Positions 26,671 through 34,714 of a stretch of DNA of 64,000 bases are shown here, piece after piece. Where the stretch lies: contig NZ_JAHVKO010000002.1 of the NCBI RefSeq assembly GCF_019800665.1, positions 62,001 through 126,000 on the forward strand, given 5' to 3'. The translations under genes were made by a program, and so were the position numbers. Numbering within the stretch: position 1 is the first letter of the stretch; the number at the start of each line of letters is the position of its first letter. A model generated the notes under the pieces. That model did not search any database. It saw nothing but the letters and a program-made list of their open reading frames with translations, and was not told the origin of the DNA. This DNA is from Microbulbifer agarilyticus. GTDB taxonomy: Bacteria > Pseudomonadota > Gammaproteobacteria > Pseudomonadales > Cellvibrionaceae.

Positions 26671-28092
26671 TTACTGATACGGCTGATTGATATAGAAGTT
26701 ATTGGAGCGACCATCGATACCAATGCGCTTCGGCGTCACGTTGCTGGCACCGGTGGAGAGGTTGAATTGGTCAAACTCACCCAGCTTGTAGCGCAGCACG
26801 TCTTCGTAAACCACTGGCAGACCACATTGCGCCTGAGTCCGACTGCTCTGACCGTCCTCCTGCAGAACGTACACACTACCCGCGCCATCAACCACACCGC
26901 TGCCATCCGGGGTAAAGAAGATCGAAGTCGCTTCGTCGACGCCGATACCCTGAATACCCGCAGGCAGCCCCGCCATAAAGGCCATCAGGCGGCCCATACG
27001 ATCGCGCTCAGCAAAATGCGTATCAACGATCACACCCTGCATGATTGCAGTGGTCAGGAAGCCATCAGAAATATTGGTGTTTTCATGGCACAGATCACTC
27101 ACCGCTTCGGACGAGTAGGCACCCAGCACGCCGTCAGGGTCGTAGATGTGCTCGGACTGCACAGCCGCACCGGCAGAGGTACCGCCCAGGACACCACCTC
27201 GGGCAATCACTTCGTCCAGGGCCTGCTGGAGCGGAGTGCCCTGCCACTGATTCAGGTAGTCGGACTGGTCGCCGCCGGCAATCCATACAAACTCGGCAGA
27301 GCGCACGGCCCAGGCAACGTATTCATCATTAGCATGCTGTTGACGATCAACAATCAGGGTTTCTACGGAATCTGCATTGAGCAGGCCCAGTAGATAGTCG
27401 TTATAGCCATCGCTACCGCTGGTGCGCAATACAACCACATCGCCACCGCCAATCAACGGCTCGACACGACGGGTAAACGCGGCATCGACGTCACTACCGC
27501 CGCCCATCACCAGCAAACCGCCGGAGGTCTGGTTTACGCAGACATCCGCTTCATTGCCGGTAATGTATCGGGTCAAACCGCCCGGCTTTGCCGGCCGCGT
27601 GCCAACATTACAGTCGCCGCCACCGCTGCTTCCGCCGCTGCTGCCCCCACTGCTGCTGCCACCGCTACTACTTCCACCGCCACTACTGGAGGGAATGCCG
27701 TCGACACTCAAGGTGTAGTCACCTCGGCCGGAGTAACGAGTTACTTTGAGGGTGTACAGGCCATTACCGTCGACACTGACACTGGCTGACTCGGGGCGGT
27801 TGCTTGTTTCGGCGCTATACAGCTGCTGTGATGCGTCGTACAGGTGCCAATCAAAGTCGTCGCCGCTGTCGTGCGCGAGAAAAATATCCAAATCGGACGG
27901 AGTATCAATATTGAAGTAATACCAATCCTGATCCCTGCGGTTGGCAATGTTGCCAGCAACCGCCTGACCAGAACATACAGGGCCATCGGCATCGGCCTCG
28001 GCATCATTCGATTCGGTCTCCGCGGAGACACAGGCCAGCGCGCCGTGACTCATCGCGGAAAGCAAAAAAAGCGGGATAAGTTTTTTCTTCAC
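26671..28092 (-). CDS. Secreted cyanophycinase with N-terminal PPC domain
   Basis: A 473-residue exported S51 hydrolase predicted to digest cyanophycin outside the cell. Order: signal peptide (about 1-20), pre-peptidase C-terminal (PPC)-like beta domain (about 35-130, with QDWYYFNID and GLYTLKVTRYSGRGDYTLSV), a Ser/Gly linker (134-159), then the catalytic domain (about 190-470). The nucleophile is Ser306 in GGTSAGA, with FVWIAGGDQSDYL near 268 and VDTHFAERDRMGRLMAFM typical of cyanophycinases. The GTG start has AGAGGAA upstream. First gene of the minus-strand locus, separated from the receptor by 734 bases. The PPC domain may bind polymer or cell surface. Confidence 0.88.
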   Translation of the reverse strand: MKKKLIPLFLLSAMSHGALACVSAETESNDAEADADGPVCSGQAVAGNIANRRDQDWYYFNIDTPSDLDIFLAHDSGDDFDWHLYDASQQLYSAETSNRPESASVSVDGNGLYTLKVTRYSGRGDYTLSVDGIPSSSGGGSSSGGSSSGGSSGGSSGGGDCNVGTRPAKPGGLTRYITGNEADVCVNQTSGGLLVMGGGSDVDAAFTRRVEPLIGGGDVVVLRTSGSDGYNDYLLGLLNADSVETLIVDRQQHANDEYVAWAVRSAEFVWIAGGDQSDYLNQWQGTPLQQALDEVIARGGVLGGTSAGAAVQSEHIYDPDGVLGAYSSEAVSDLCHENTNISDGFLTTAIMQGVIVDTHFAERDRMGRLMAFMAGLPAGIQGIGVDEATSIFFTPDGSGVVDGAGSVYVLQEDGQSSRTQAQCGLPVVYEDVLRYKLGEFDQFNLSTGASNVTPKRIGIDGRSNNFYINQPYQ

Positions 28093-28160
28093 CTTAGGTT
28101 CCTCTATGCGTCGTTATTGTTATCGCCAATCTATGGCTACGGCACAAGATTACCCAAGAG

Positions 28161-28189
28161 GTTGGCCGCGGAAGCGTCATCCGCGGCCA
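28161..28189. other. Perfect 11-bp hairpin upstream of the cyanophycinase
   Basis: TTGGCCGCGGA, a 7-base loop, TCCGCGGCCAA, between the DUF6122 stop and the cyanophycinase start. There is no T run, so it may be an mRNA-end stabiliser or an operator. Confidence 0.6.
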
Positions 28190-28234
28190 AAGGGAGAAAA
28201 CAGGCAAGTTAGGGATAAAACAGAACAGTTTATG

Positions 28235-28543
28235 CTAGAAACTGCAGTCGAGTGCGTCCAACAACATGTGTGTAATCAGACCAATACCCAGCCAGCGCAC
28301 GGGCTTCCAAGGTAAAAACATCATCGCACCATACACAGAAATCGGCAGTAATTTATGCAGCGGATGGTAATTAATACTGCAACGACCCGGGTCGTAGATC
28401 GGCGTAGCCAGTAAATGATCGAGATCTACCAGATTCGCAGCCACCATAAACAACGCGGCCTTTTTCCATTCGTTGCGAAAGAAAAACCAGGCAATAGCGA
28501 GAGGAACAAGGAAGTGGAGAACAATATGAATGTAACTGAACAT
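28235..28543 (-). CDS. DUF6122-like small membrane protein
   Basis: A 102-residue protein with about three membrane spans (IHIVLHFLVPLAIAWFFF, KKAALFMVAANLV, VRWLGIGLITHMLLDALD). Conserved polar pieces DLDHLLATPIYDP, NYHPLHK and THMLLDALDC match DUF6122 and resemble the histidine/aspartate pattern of YdjM-type membrane hydrolases. Function unknown. Its ATG overlaps the GntR stop by one base (TGATG), so it is translationally coupled and likely the last gene of the gloA-patatin-gntR operon. Confidence 0.75.
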   Translation of the reverse strand: MFSYIHIVLHFLVPLAIAWFFFRNEWKKAALFMVAANLVDLDHLLATPIYDPGRCSINYHPLHKLLPISVYGAMMFLPWKPVRWLGIGLITHMLLDALDCSF

Positions 28544-29217
28544 CAGTGCGGCATTAACTCTTCAGCAGAAATGGAGCCCAGCCCCTCTTCAATATCCTGA
28601 CGAATGGCAGTGCGCACGCGCTGTTCATCTTTTGCCGCAATCGCGTCGATCAAGTCCTGATGGCGATCTGGTAATTCCTGTACACCGAAGCGTTGGAAGA
28701 CCAAATGCTGCAAAGGTGCCGTCTGCAACCAGAGACTCTCGATCAATGACAAAATAATATGCGGATGCCCAAGGCGATACAGGGTGAAGTGGAACTCGAG
28801 GTTGGCGGCAACATACTCTTGTATGTCGTTTTTTGCCAGCGACTCGGTTACCCGATCGTCAAGCCCTCTGAGCGTTTCAAGCTCGGCATCTCCCACCTGC
28901 GGTAGCGCCTGGGCCGCGGCCTGGCACTCGAGTGCCACCCGGGCAGCACAAATTTCGTCCAGCTTTTCCCGCGTCATGCTCGGCACGGTCACGCGGCGGG
29001 TATCGGAAAGTTCCAGCGCCCGCTCAGACGTAAGCCGGCGCAGGGCCTCGCGCACCGGCATTGGGCTGCAGTCGAGCTCGGCAGCCAAGCCGCGAATCGT
29101 GATAGGATTACCGGGCAAAAACTGACCCCGGAGAATCGCGTCGCGCACCTGGTAGTACACCCGCTCCTGGGTGGTCCGGAACTCTTCCTGCGGCTGAGTA
29201 AATTCGGCGTCTTTCAC
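28543..29217 (-). CDS. GntR family regulator, FadR/FCD type
   Basis: A 224-residue regulator. The winged HTH spans about 15-75 (VYYQVRDAILRGQFLPG, IRGLAAELDCSPMPVREALRRL), followed by an all-helical FCD domain (about 85-210) with metal/ligand positions in NLEFHFTLYRLG and in RHQDLIDAIAAKD. FCD regulators sense small acids such as carboxylates. It sits 64 bases after the patatin gene, within the same minus-strand run, so it may control the gloA-patatin operon. Its target and ligand are unknown. Confidence 0.9.
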   Translation of the reverse strand: MKDAEFTQPQEEFRTTQERVYYQVRDAILRGQFLPGNPITIRGLAAELDCSPMPVREALRRLTSERALELSDTRRVTVPSMTREKLDEICAARVALECQAAAQALPQVGDAELETLRGLDDRVTESLAKNDIQEYVAANLEFHFTLYRLGHPHIILSLIESLWLQTAPLQHLVFQRFGVQELPDRHQDLIDAIAAKDEQRVRTAIRQDIEEGLGSISAEELMPH

Positions 29218-29281
29218 TGGTCTTCCACTGCTCTTCCACTCACTCGTGGCGCGGTTGCGAGGTTGCCCCCTCAGCTATACC

Positions 29282-30394
29282 TCACGCGGACATTGCCAGC
29301 CGGTGAGGCTCTTCATCACTGCCAACCTCGATAAGCTCGTTGGCAATGGCGCCAGTTTGCCACATTTCGAAGAAATCCTCCGCAACCCGTTTACCGGCCT
29401 CGGTCACCGCATTCCAATACTTGAGGCGCTCTTCGGTGGACAGCTTGACGAAGTCATCGCGATCCGGGATTTTCCCGTATGGCAATTTGGCTACCCACGA
29501 CGGTGATGGTGCCACCAAAATCACATTATCCATGGCACCGCCGCGCACCCAGCGCCACCGCAGGCTCTTGTCGAACCAGCCCGGAACCATATACGGGAAG
29601 AAATGAGGGTACAGCACCAGCCCTTCCGGGTGCTCAAACCCGAGATCAAAGTGATAATCGGTAATACCGCCGTCGCGGTAGTTACCCGCAGGCGCCCCGG
29701 AGGGAGTCGGCACGCCGGCCATCACCAGAGGGATGGAGCCGCTGGCCAGCACCGCCGGGCAGACGTTCTCCGGGTTCAGCGGCGTGTTGACCGTACTCAG
29801 GTTACGGAAGCCCACCGCTGGCGCATCACCGGCATGGAACACCACCCGATCCCAAAAAGCCTGCAAACTGCGACGACTGACCGCATTGGCCAAAGCAGAT
29901 GCGAGTAATGCTGGCGCCAACAGCGCCTTTTTCTCACTGGCCAGTGGCCCGCGCCCACGCACGGTCACAAAATGACTGCGCCATACCGGATTACTGGCAA
30001 CCTGCGCGGCCCCCTGCTCTCCCAGAACCCGAAGCAGGATCTCTTCCCCTTTTGAGGTGATTTCCGCAGGCGTCGGGCGCTCGCTGGCATAGGTCTGGTT
30101 GATGTAGCCATACTCCAGAACCTCCAGCGCCTCCATTGGGTTGGCGGTGGCATAGCACATGTTGCGGAAGCTACCGATGGAGGATCCCAGCGTGGCAATC
30201 GGCCTGCTCCGGTCGCGGAAAAACTCGCCGATCAATACCCGGTCAAGCTGACTGATGGAAAGCCACTTGGGGCCGCCAGAAGCGCCCACTAGAGTGGATA
30301 CCATGCTCTGGTTCAAGCCTTCATCGCGCACTCGACGAGCGGCATTGGCGCCGGCTAGTACGACACAGCTGCGGGATTTGTTCGGGTTGGCCAT
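29282..30394 (-). CDS. Patatin-like phospholipase family protein
   Basis: A 370-residue hydrolase with the patatin features: a glycine-rich oxyanion segment (VGASGGPKW near 36), the nucleophile elbow GSSIG near 70, and the dyad Asp in RDGGITDYHFDLG near 245. It lacks a signal peptide. ATG 30394 follows AGAGAG; the frame extends to 30439 but overlaps gloA. It lies 38 bases downstream of gloA on the same strand. Lipid acyl hydrolase activity is a family inference; the natural substrate is unknown. Confidence 0.82.
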   Translation of the reverse strand: MANPNKSRSCVVLAGANAARRVRDEGLNQSMVSTLVGASGGPKWLSISQLDRVLIGEFFRDRSRPIATLGSSIGSFRNMCYATANPMEALEVLEYGYINQTYASERPTPAEITSKGEEILLRVLGEQGAAQVASNPVWRSHFVTVRGRGPLASEKKALLAPALLASALANAVSRRSLQAFWDRVVFHAGDAPAVGFRNLSTVNTPLNPENVCPAVLASGSIPLVMAGVPTPSGAPAGNYRDGGITDYHFDLGFEHPEGLVLYPHFFPYMVPGWFDKSLRWRWVRGGAMDNVILVAPSPSWVAKLPYGKIPDRDDFVKLSTEERLKYWNAVTEAGKRVAEDFFEMWQTGAIANELIEVGSDEEPHRLAMSA

Positions 30395-30432
30395 CTTTAG
30401 CTCTCTTCTATTACTGCGAAGACCGGGAGTGG

Positions 30433-30873
30433 TTACCACTCTCCGGTGTTTTCCATGGAGGCCCAGGGCTCCTGCGGCGGCAGGGAGTCACCTTTCTGCA
30501 ACAGCTCAATGGAAATATTGTCTGGGGAACGCACAAACGCCATGTGGCCGTCACGCGGCGGGCGATTGATCGTCACCCCCATATCCATCAGGCGCTGACA
30601 CGTCTCATAGATGTTGTCCACGCGGTAAGCCAGATGACCAAAGTTGCGGCCGCCGGTGTAGGTCTCCGGGTCCCAGTTATAGGTCAACTCGAGGCACGGG
30701 CGCTTTTCCGCTTCCGCACTGTCTTTGTCCCCGGGCGCCGCGAGAAAAATCAGGGAGAAACGCCCTCTCTCATAATCGGTACGCCGGACCAGATACAGAC
30801 CAAGCTTGTCGCAATAAAACTCCAGCGACTTATCCAGATCGGTGACACGCACCATTGTGTGCAAATATTCCAC
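30433..30873 (-). CDS. gloA: Lactoylglutathione lyase (glyoxalase I)
   Basis: A 146-residue VOC-fold enzyme that converts the glutathione hemithioacetal of methylglyoxal to S-lactoylglutathione. The four metal ligands of the E. coli enzyme are present: His5 (YLHTMVRV), Glu in CLELTYNW, His in NFGHLAYRV and Glu in NISIELLQ. The start is GTG with a strong AAAGGAGG seven bases before it. First gene of an operon with the patatin-like hydrolase; divergent from a class V PLP enzyme 85 bases away. Confidence 0.92.
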   Translation of the reverse strand: MEYLHTMVRVTDLDKSLEFYCDKLGLYLVRRTDYERGRFSLIFLAAPGDKDSAEAEKRPCLELTYNWDPETYTGGRNFGHLAYRVDNIYETCQRLMDMGVTINRPPRDGHMAFVRSPDNISIELLQKGDSLPPQEPWASMENTGEW

Positions 30874-30958
30874 TGCAACGCCTCCTTTGCGGGATTACAA
30901 TCCCGATACGTCCATTGGATGACAATCTAATCATCCCCAATAAAGTTTCCAGAACGAA

Positions 30959-32137
30959 ATGTACCAAAAATACTATCGACATTTTTTACAGGGGGCTCAA
31001 AAAGCCGCCTCTGCAGGCTGCGACCTACCGGTTCTACATATGGCCTGTCACTCCCACCATTACTGGGCCGACGTGACCCTGGATGCGGTCAACGAATACT
31101 GGTACGACGCCGCCGCAATGGCAGACCAGAAGTGGGACAAGATCTTCGGCGAGAAGATACCCGCCTTCCAGCGGGGTATAGCAAGCACCCTGAACCTGCC
31201 GGCCCCAGAGCAGGTTGCCCTGGCCCCGAACACCCACGAGCTGGTCTACCGCCTGCTGAGTGCCTTCGACCTGAGCCAGCCACTGCACATCCTGACCACC
31301 GATGGCGAATTCTACAGCTTTGCCCGCCAGTTGTTGCGGCTTGAAGAATTGCCCAACGTGCAGGTCACCCGCGTCCCCACCCAGCCTTACGCAACGCTGG
31401 CGACCAGGTTTGAGCAGGAGCTGCAATCCGGCCGCTACCAGCTGGCCTACGCCAGCCAGGTATTCTTCGATTCCGGGGTCGCGTTTCCGGAACTGCTGGC
31501 ACTGGCGGAGCGCAAGCCAGAAGCCACGCACATGGTGATCGATGGCTACCACGGGTTCTATGCCCGCCCCACCGATCTCGGCAAGGTGGCCGACAAGGTG
31601 TTCTATACCGCAGGCTCGTACAAGTATCTGGGTGCCGGGGAAGGCATGTGCTTTATGACCATCCCGCGCGACTGCCAGTTGCGGCCGCTGTATACGGGCT
31701 GGTTTGCGGAGATGGCGGAGCTGGAGAATCGCGGCGAAGGTGTAGGATTTGGCAACGACTGGCTGCGCTTTGCCGGCTCCACCATCGATTTCTCACCGCT
31801 GTACAAGGCACTGGCGGTACTGGAGCTTCACCAGCAGGAAGGTATTTCCGTAGATACCATCCACCGCTATGTACAGAACAATCAACGACGCTTCCTCGCG
31901 GCCATGGATGCTGCAGACCACCCCATTCTGAACCGCGAGAACCTGATCGCACACGACCTGGAAGACGGTCACGGCCACTTCTTCACATTCCGCTGTGGTA
32001 GTGCCGAAGGCGCCGAGCAGTTGCAAGCAACGCTGCGCGAGAAAAATGTGCTCTGCGATCGACGCCAGCAACTTCTGCGACTGGGCTTTGCGCTCTACCA
32101 CCCGGAGGAAGAAAGCTTCGTGCGCCTATTCACCTGA
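30959..32137 (+). CDS. Class V aminotransferase/kynureninase-like PLP enzyme
   Basis: A 392-residue PLP enzyme of fold type I, class V. The Asp that holds the pyridine nitrogen is in MVIDGYHGFYARP near 185, and the Schiff-base Lys is in TAGSYKYLGAGEG near 222. The N-terminal HMACHSHHYWADVT is typical of a kynureninase-like subgroup rather than of cysteine desulfurases. There is no signal peptide. It is divergent from gloA. The substrate cannot be inferred from sequence; an amino acid hydrolase, lyase or transaminase are all possible. Confidence 0.8.
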   Translation: MYQKYYRHFLQGAQKAASAGCDLPVLHMACHSHHYWADVTLDAVNEYWYDAAAMADQKWDKIFGEKIPAFQRGIASTLNLPAPEQVALAPNTHELVYRLLSAFDLSQPLHILTTDGEFYSFARQLLRLEELPNVQVTRVPTQPYATLATRFEQELQSGRYQLAYASQVFFDSGVAFPELLALAERKPEATHMVIDGYHGFYARPTDLGKVADKVFYTAGSYKYLGAGEGMCFMTIPRDCQLRPLYTGWFAEMAELENRGEGVGFGNDWLRFAGSTIDFSPLYKALAVLELHQQEGISVDTIHRYVQNNQRRFLAAMDAADHPILNRENLIAHDLEDGHGHFFTFRCGSAEGAEQLQATLREKNVLCDRRQQLLRLGFALYHPEEESFVRLFT

Positions 32138-32194
32138 TGTTCAGTTAGCTGACGCGATAATAGCCATCATTACGATGTAACTTTAGCCACAGTA

Positions 32195-32231
32195 ACTCGG
32201 TCAGTAATCACTCGGTCAGCAGTCACTCCGG
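32195..32231. repeat. 15-bp tandem repeat, about 2.5 copies
   Basis: ACTCGGTCAGTAATC then ACTCGGTCAGCAGTC then ACTCCGG, ending 19 bases before the SIMPL lipoprotein ATG. A slippage-type repeat in the leader. Confidence 0.7.
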
Positions 32232-32249
32232 CAAGAAAAAGGATTCGCT

Positions 32250-33005
32250 ATGCACAACACTCTTTCCAATACGCTCGCCAACACCCGACGCAACTCGATA
32301 AAACTGTTATCCGCTGGCCTCATCGCGGGGATCGCCATTTTTGCCAGCGGTTGCGGCAGTGATTCCGGCAACCGCCCCACCGGCACTCTGGTTTCCATTT
32401 CAGCGCAGGGGGAAGCCAGCCGGGTGCCGGATATCGCCACGATTTCTGCCGGTGTGGTCACCGAGGCTGACGACAGCAAGGCGGCCATGCAGGCCAACGC
32501 AAAACAAATGGAACAGGTGATGCAGGCGATCAAAGAGGCCGGCATCGACAACAAGGATGTGCAAACCAGCGGCATCAGCCTGATGCCCCGCTACGATTAC
32601 CAACCCAACCGCGAACGCAAAATCGTCGCCTATCAGGCGCGCAACAGTGTCAGCATCACCGTGCGTGAGTTGGATGACCTGAGTGGAGTGATCGATGCGC
32701 TAACTGCGGAGGGGGCAAATCAGATCCACGGCCCGAGCTTCTCTATTGATGACCCGGAGCCACTACGAGCAGAAGCGCGTGAGAAAGCCTTAAAAATGGC
32801 GCAGACGCGCGCAGAAGCCTATGCGGAATCTCTGGGAACCAAAGTGCGCCGGATTGTGAGTATTGCGGAAGGCAGCCACGGCGGCATGCCGCGACCAATG
32901 ATGCGCGCCGAAGTGGCAATGGCAGATAGTGCCAGTACGCCCGTGGCACCGGGCGAAACTTCGGTTTCTGTGCACCTAGAATTGGTATTTGAACTGGCCA
33001 AGTAA
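32250..33005 (+). CDS. SIMPL-domain (DUF541) periplasmic lipoprotein
   Basis: A 251-residue protein with a signal peptide ending at a lipobox-like FASGC (Cys35). The SIMPL domain begins GTLVSISAQGEASRVPDIA near 45 and runs to the end, with GISLMPRYDY, YQARNSVSITVRELDDLSGVIDAL, and the typical EKALKMAQTRAEAYAESLG helix near 180. The family is periplasmic and linked to oxidative-stress resistance (YggE) with unknown biochemistry. AAAAGGA lies upstream of the ATG. Single gene. Confidence 0.88.
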   Translation: MHNTLSNTLANTRRNSIKLLSAGLIAGIAIFASGCGSDSGNRPTGTLVSISAQGEASRVPDIATISAGVVTEADDSKAAMQANAKQMEQVMQAIKEAGIDNKDVQTSGISLMPRYDYQPNRERKIVAYQARNSVSITVRELDDLSGVIDALTAEGANQIHGPSFSIDDPEPLRAEAREKALKMAQTRAEAYAESLGTKVRRIVSIAEGSHGGMPRPMMRAEVAMADSASTPVAPGETSVSVHLELVFELAK

Positions 33006-33047
33006 ACCCAATAAGAGATTGGGAAATATTTTACGGCCGACGAGAAG

Positions 33048-33158
33048 TTGGCGGTAGCGGGTGCAGCCTTGTGAGACCGTCACCGCCAGGGATGGCGGTG
33101 CCGAGCCCCAGGGAAGGGTTCACCGCGTGTCTCACAAGGCTGTACCCGCTGGCGTCAA
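33048..33158. repeat. Long palindromic intergenic repeat element
   Basis: Outer arms of 21 bp (33057-33077 and 33129-33149) pair with a single G-U type difference and extend with weaker pairing to 33048 and 33158. Inside lies a second stem CACCGCC/GGCGGTG (33081-33100) and a segment with CCCAGGGAAGGG. The architecture and core words resemble dispersed palindromes seen between genes in several gammaproteobacteria. It lies between convergent genes. Confidence 0.8.
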
Positions 33159-33206
33159 CGCCACGAATCCGCTACGAAGTGCTTTTCTAGGTAATGGCGA
33201 GGAAAG

Positions 33207-34529
33207 CTACTCAGGCTGTTTGTAGACCTCGCCACCTTTCATCACAAACTGCACCCGCTCCAGGGTGGTAATGTCTTCCAGCGGATTGCCGACGACCGCA
33301 ATAATGTCCGCCCACTTGCCGGGCGCAATGCTGCCCAGCTCATCTTCGGCCTGCAGCAACTGCGCTGCGTTCCAGGTCGCAGAGCGGATCGCGTCCGCCG
33401 GGCTCATACCGCCCTCCACCATCAGGGCAAATTCTTTCGCGTTATCGCCGTGACGGCTCACCCCAGTGTCGGTACCGTAAGCAATCTTCACACCTTTCTT
33501 GTGTGCGCGACTAAACGTATCTTGAATCAGCGGGCCAATTTTTGCCGCCTTGGTGCGCACCATTTCCGGGAAGAAACCTTCGATCGCCGACTTCTGGGTT
33601 ACCCAGTCACCGGCAAGTAACGTCGGCACATACCAGGTACCGTTTTTCACCATGAGCTTCATGGTTTCGTCGTCCATGTAGGTACCGTGCTCGATGGAGT
33701 CCACCCCGGCGCGAATGGCTCGTTCCATGCCTTCCTTGCCATGAGCGTGAACCGCCACGGTAAAGCCGTAGTCTTTGGCGGTTTGTACCACTGCTTCCAG
33801 CTCGTCCTGCATAAATTGCGGATTCTGGCCGCTCTTGGCCACGCTCAACACACCGCCCGTGGCGGTAATCTTGATCAGGTCGGCGCCGTCTTTGTAACGT
33901 TGGCGCACGGCTTCACGGGCGCTTGCAACACCATTCACTACGCCCTCGGCAGGCCCAGGACTACCCATCAGGCGATGGTTGTGGCCATTGGTTGGATCGG
34001 CGTGCCCACCGGTAGTGGCAATGGACTTGCCGGCGGTGTACACCCGCGGGCCAACGATGTCGCCGCGATTGATGGCGTTGCGCAGGCTCACGGTCACATT
34101 GCCGCTATCACCGAGATCCCGCACGGTGGTAAAGCCGGCCTTCAAGGTGCGCTCCGCGGTATTTACCGAGCGCAGCGTGTAGTCTGCCGGGTTCCAGGTG
34201 AAGGCTTCGGTGTAGGTGCGAGGACCGAATTCGTAGGAAAGATGGGTATGCATATCCATCAAGCCGGGCAATACCGAGTAGCCACTCAGGTCGATCACCC
34301 GCTCCCCTTCGCGCTGGTGAAAACCGCGTTCGACGGACTCTACTTTGCCGTCATCAATGTGAATGGTGCGCTTTTCCATCAGGCGGCCCGTTTCGCTGTC
34401 GAACAGCCAGCCCGCGTGTACAGCGATTTTTTCCGCCTGAGCAAGGGTCGAAAGGGTGAGCAGGGTGAACCCGAGCAAACCGCCAAGTAGACGCTTTGCC
34501 GAGACAATTGTGTGCTTCAGAGTGATCAT
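33207..34529 (-). CDS. Exported amidohydrolase (Xaa-Pro dipeptidase/carboxypeptidase-like subgroup)
   Basis: A 440-residue exported member of the amidohydrolase superfamily. A signal peptide ends near STLAQA (about 32). Metal ligands are all visible: [11 protein letters not shown] near 92, carboxylated Lys in [10 protein letters not shown] near 217, His in [10 protein letters not shown] near 258, His in EHGTYMD near 279, and Asp in [11 protein letters not shown] near 352. It fits the imidazolonepropionase-like group, several of which act as periplasmic carboxypeptidases on dipeptides. GGGGCT precedes the ATG. It converges with the SIMPL gene and is followed by M16 upstream on the same strand. 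Confidence 0.87.
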   Translation of the reverse strand: MITLKHTIVSAKRLLGGLLGFTLLTLSTLAQAEKIAVHAGWLFDSETGRLMEKRTIHIDDGKVESVERGFHQREGERVIDLSGYSVLPGLMDMHTHLSYEFGPRTYTEAFTWNPADYTLRSVNTAERTLKAGFTTVRDLGDSGNVTVSLRNAINRGDIVGPRVYTAGKSIATTGGHADPTNGHNHRLMGSPGPAEGVVNGVASAREAVRQRYKDGADLIKITATGGVLSVAKSGQNPQFMQDELEAVVQTAKDYGFTVAVHAHGKEGMERAIRAGVDSIEHGTYMDDETMKLMVKNGTWYVPTLLAGDWVTQKSAIEGFFPEMVRTKAAKIGPLIQDTFSRAHKKGVKIAYGTDTGVSRHGDNAKEFALMVEGGMSPADAIRSATWNAAQLLQAEDELGSIAPGKWADIIAVVGNPLEDITTLERVQFVMKGGEVYKQPE

Positions 34530-34636
34530 GTTAGCCCCGGAAACTTCGGGGTCGATGCTGCCACGCCCCGGATTTATTGGTTTTAGTTAGGGTAGTTACC
34601 TACCCAATCCCGCAATTTAACGTATTTTGACGCCAT

Positions 34637-34670
34637 AAAAAAAGCCCGGCGTGGCAAACACCAGGCTTTT
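34637..34670 (-). terminator. Rho-independent terminator after the M16 peptidase
   Basis: On the minus strand AGCCTGG, a 17-base loop (with GGTGTTTGCC), CCGGGCT, then seven T. One G-U pair. It lies 45 bases after the M16 stop. Confidence 0.8.
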
Positions 34671-34714
34671 GCATGGGAGGCCCGTCCGGGACCAGACGTC
34701 GCGCCGGCCACCGG

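Noticed and set aside
27590-27700. A tandem repeat or CRISPR-like pattern in the cyanophycinase gene
   Set aside because: It is the coding sequence of a Ser/Gly linker with uneven codons and no spacers.
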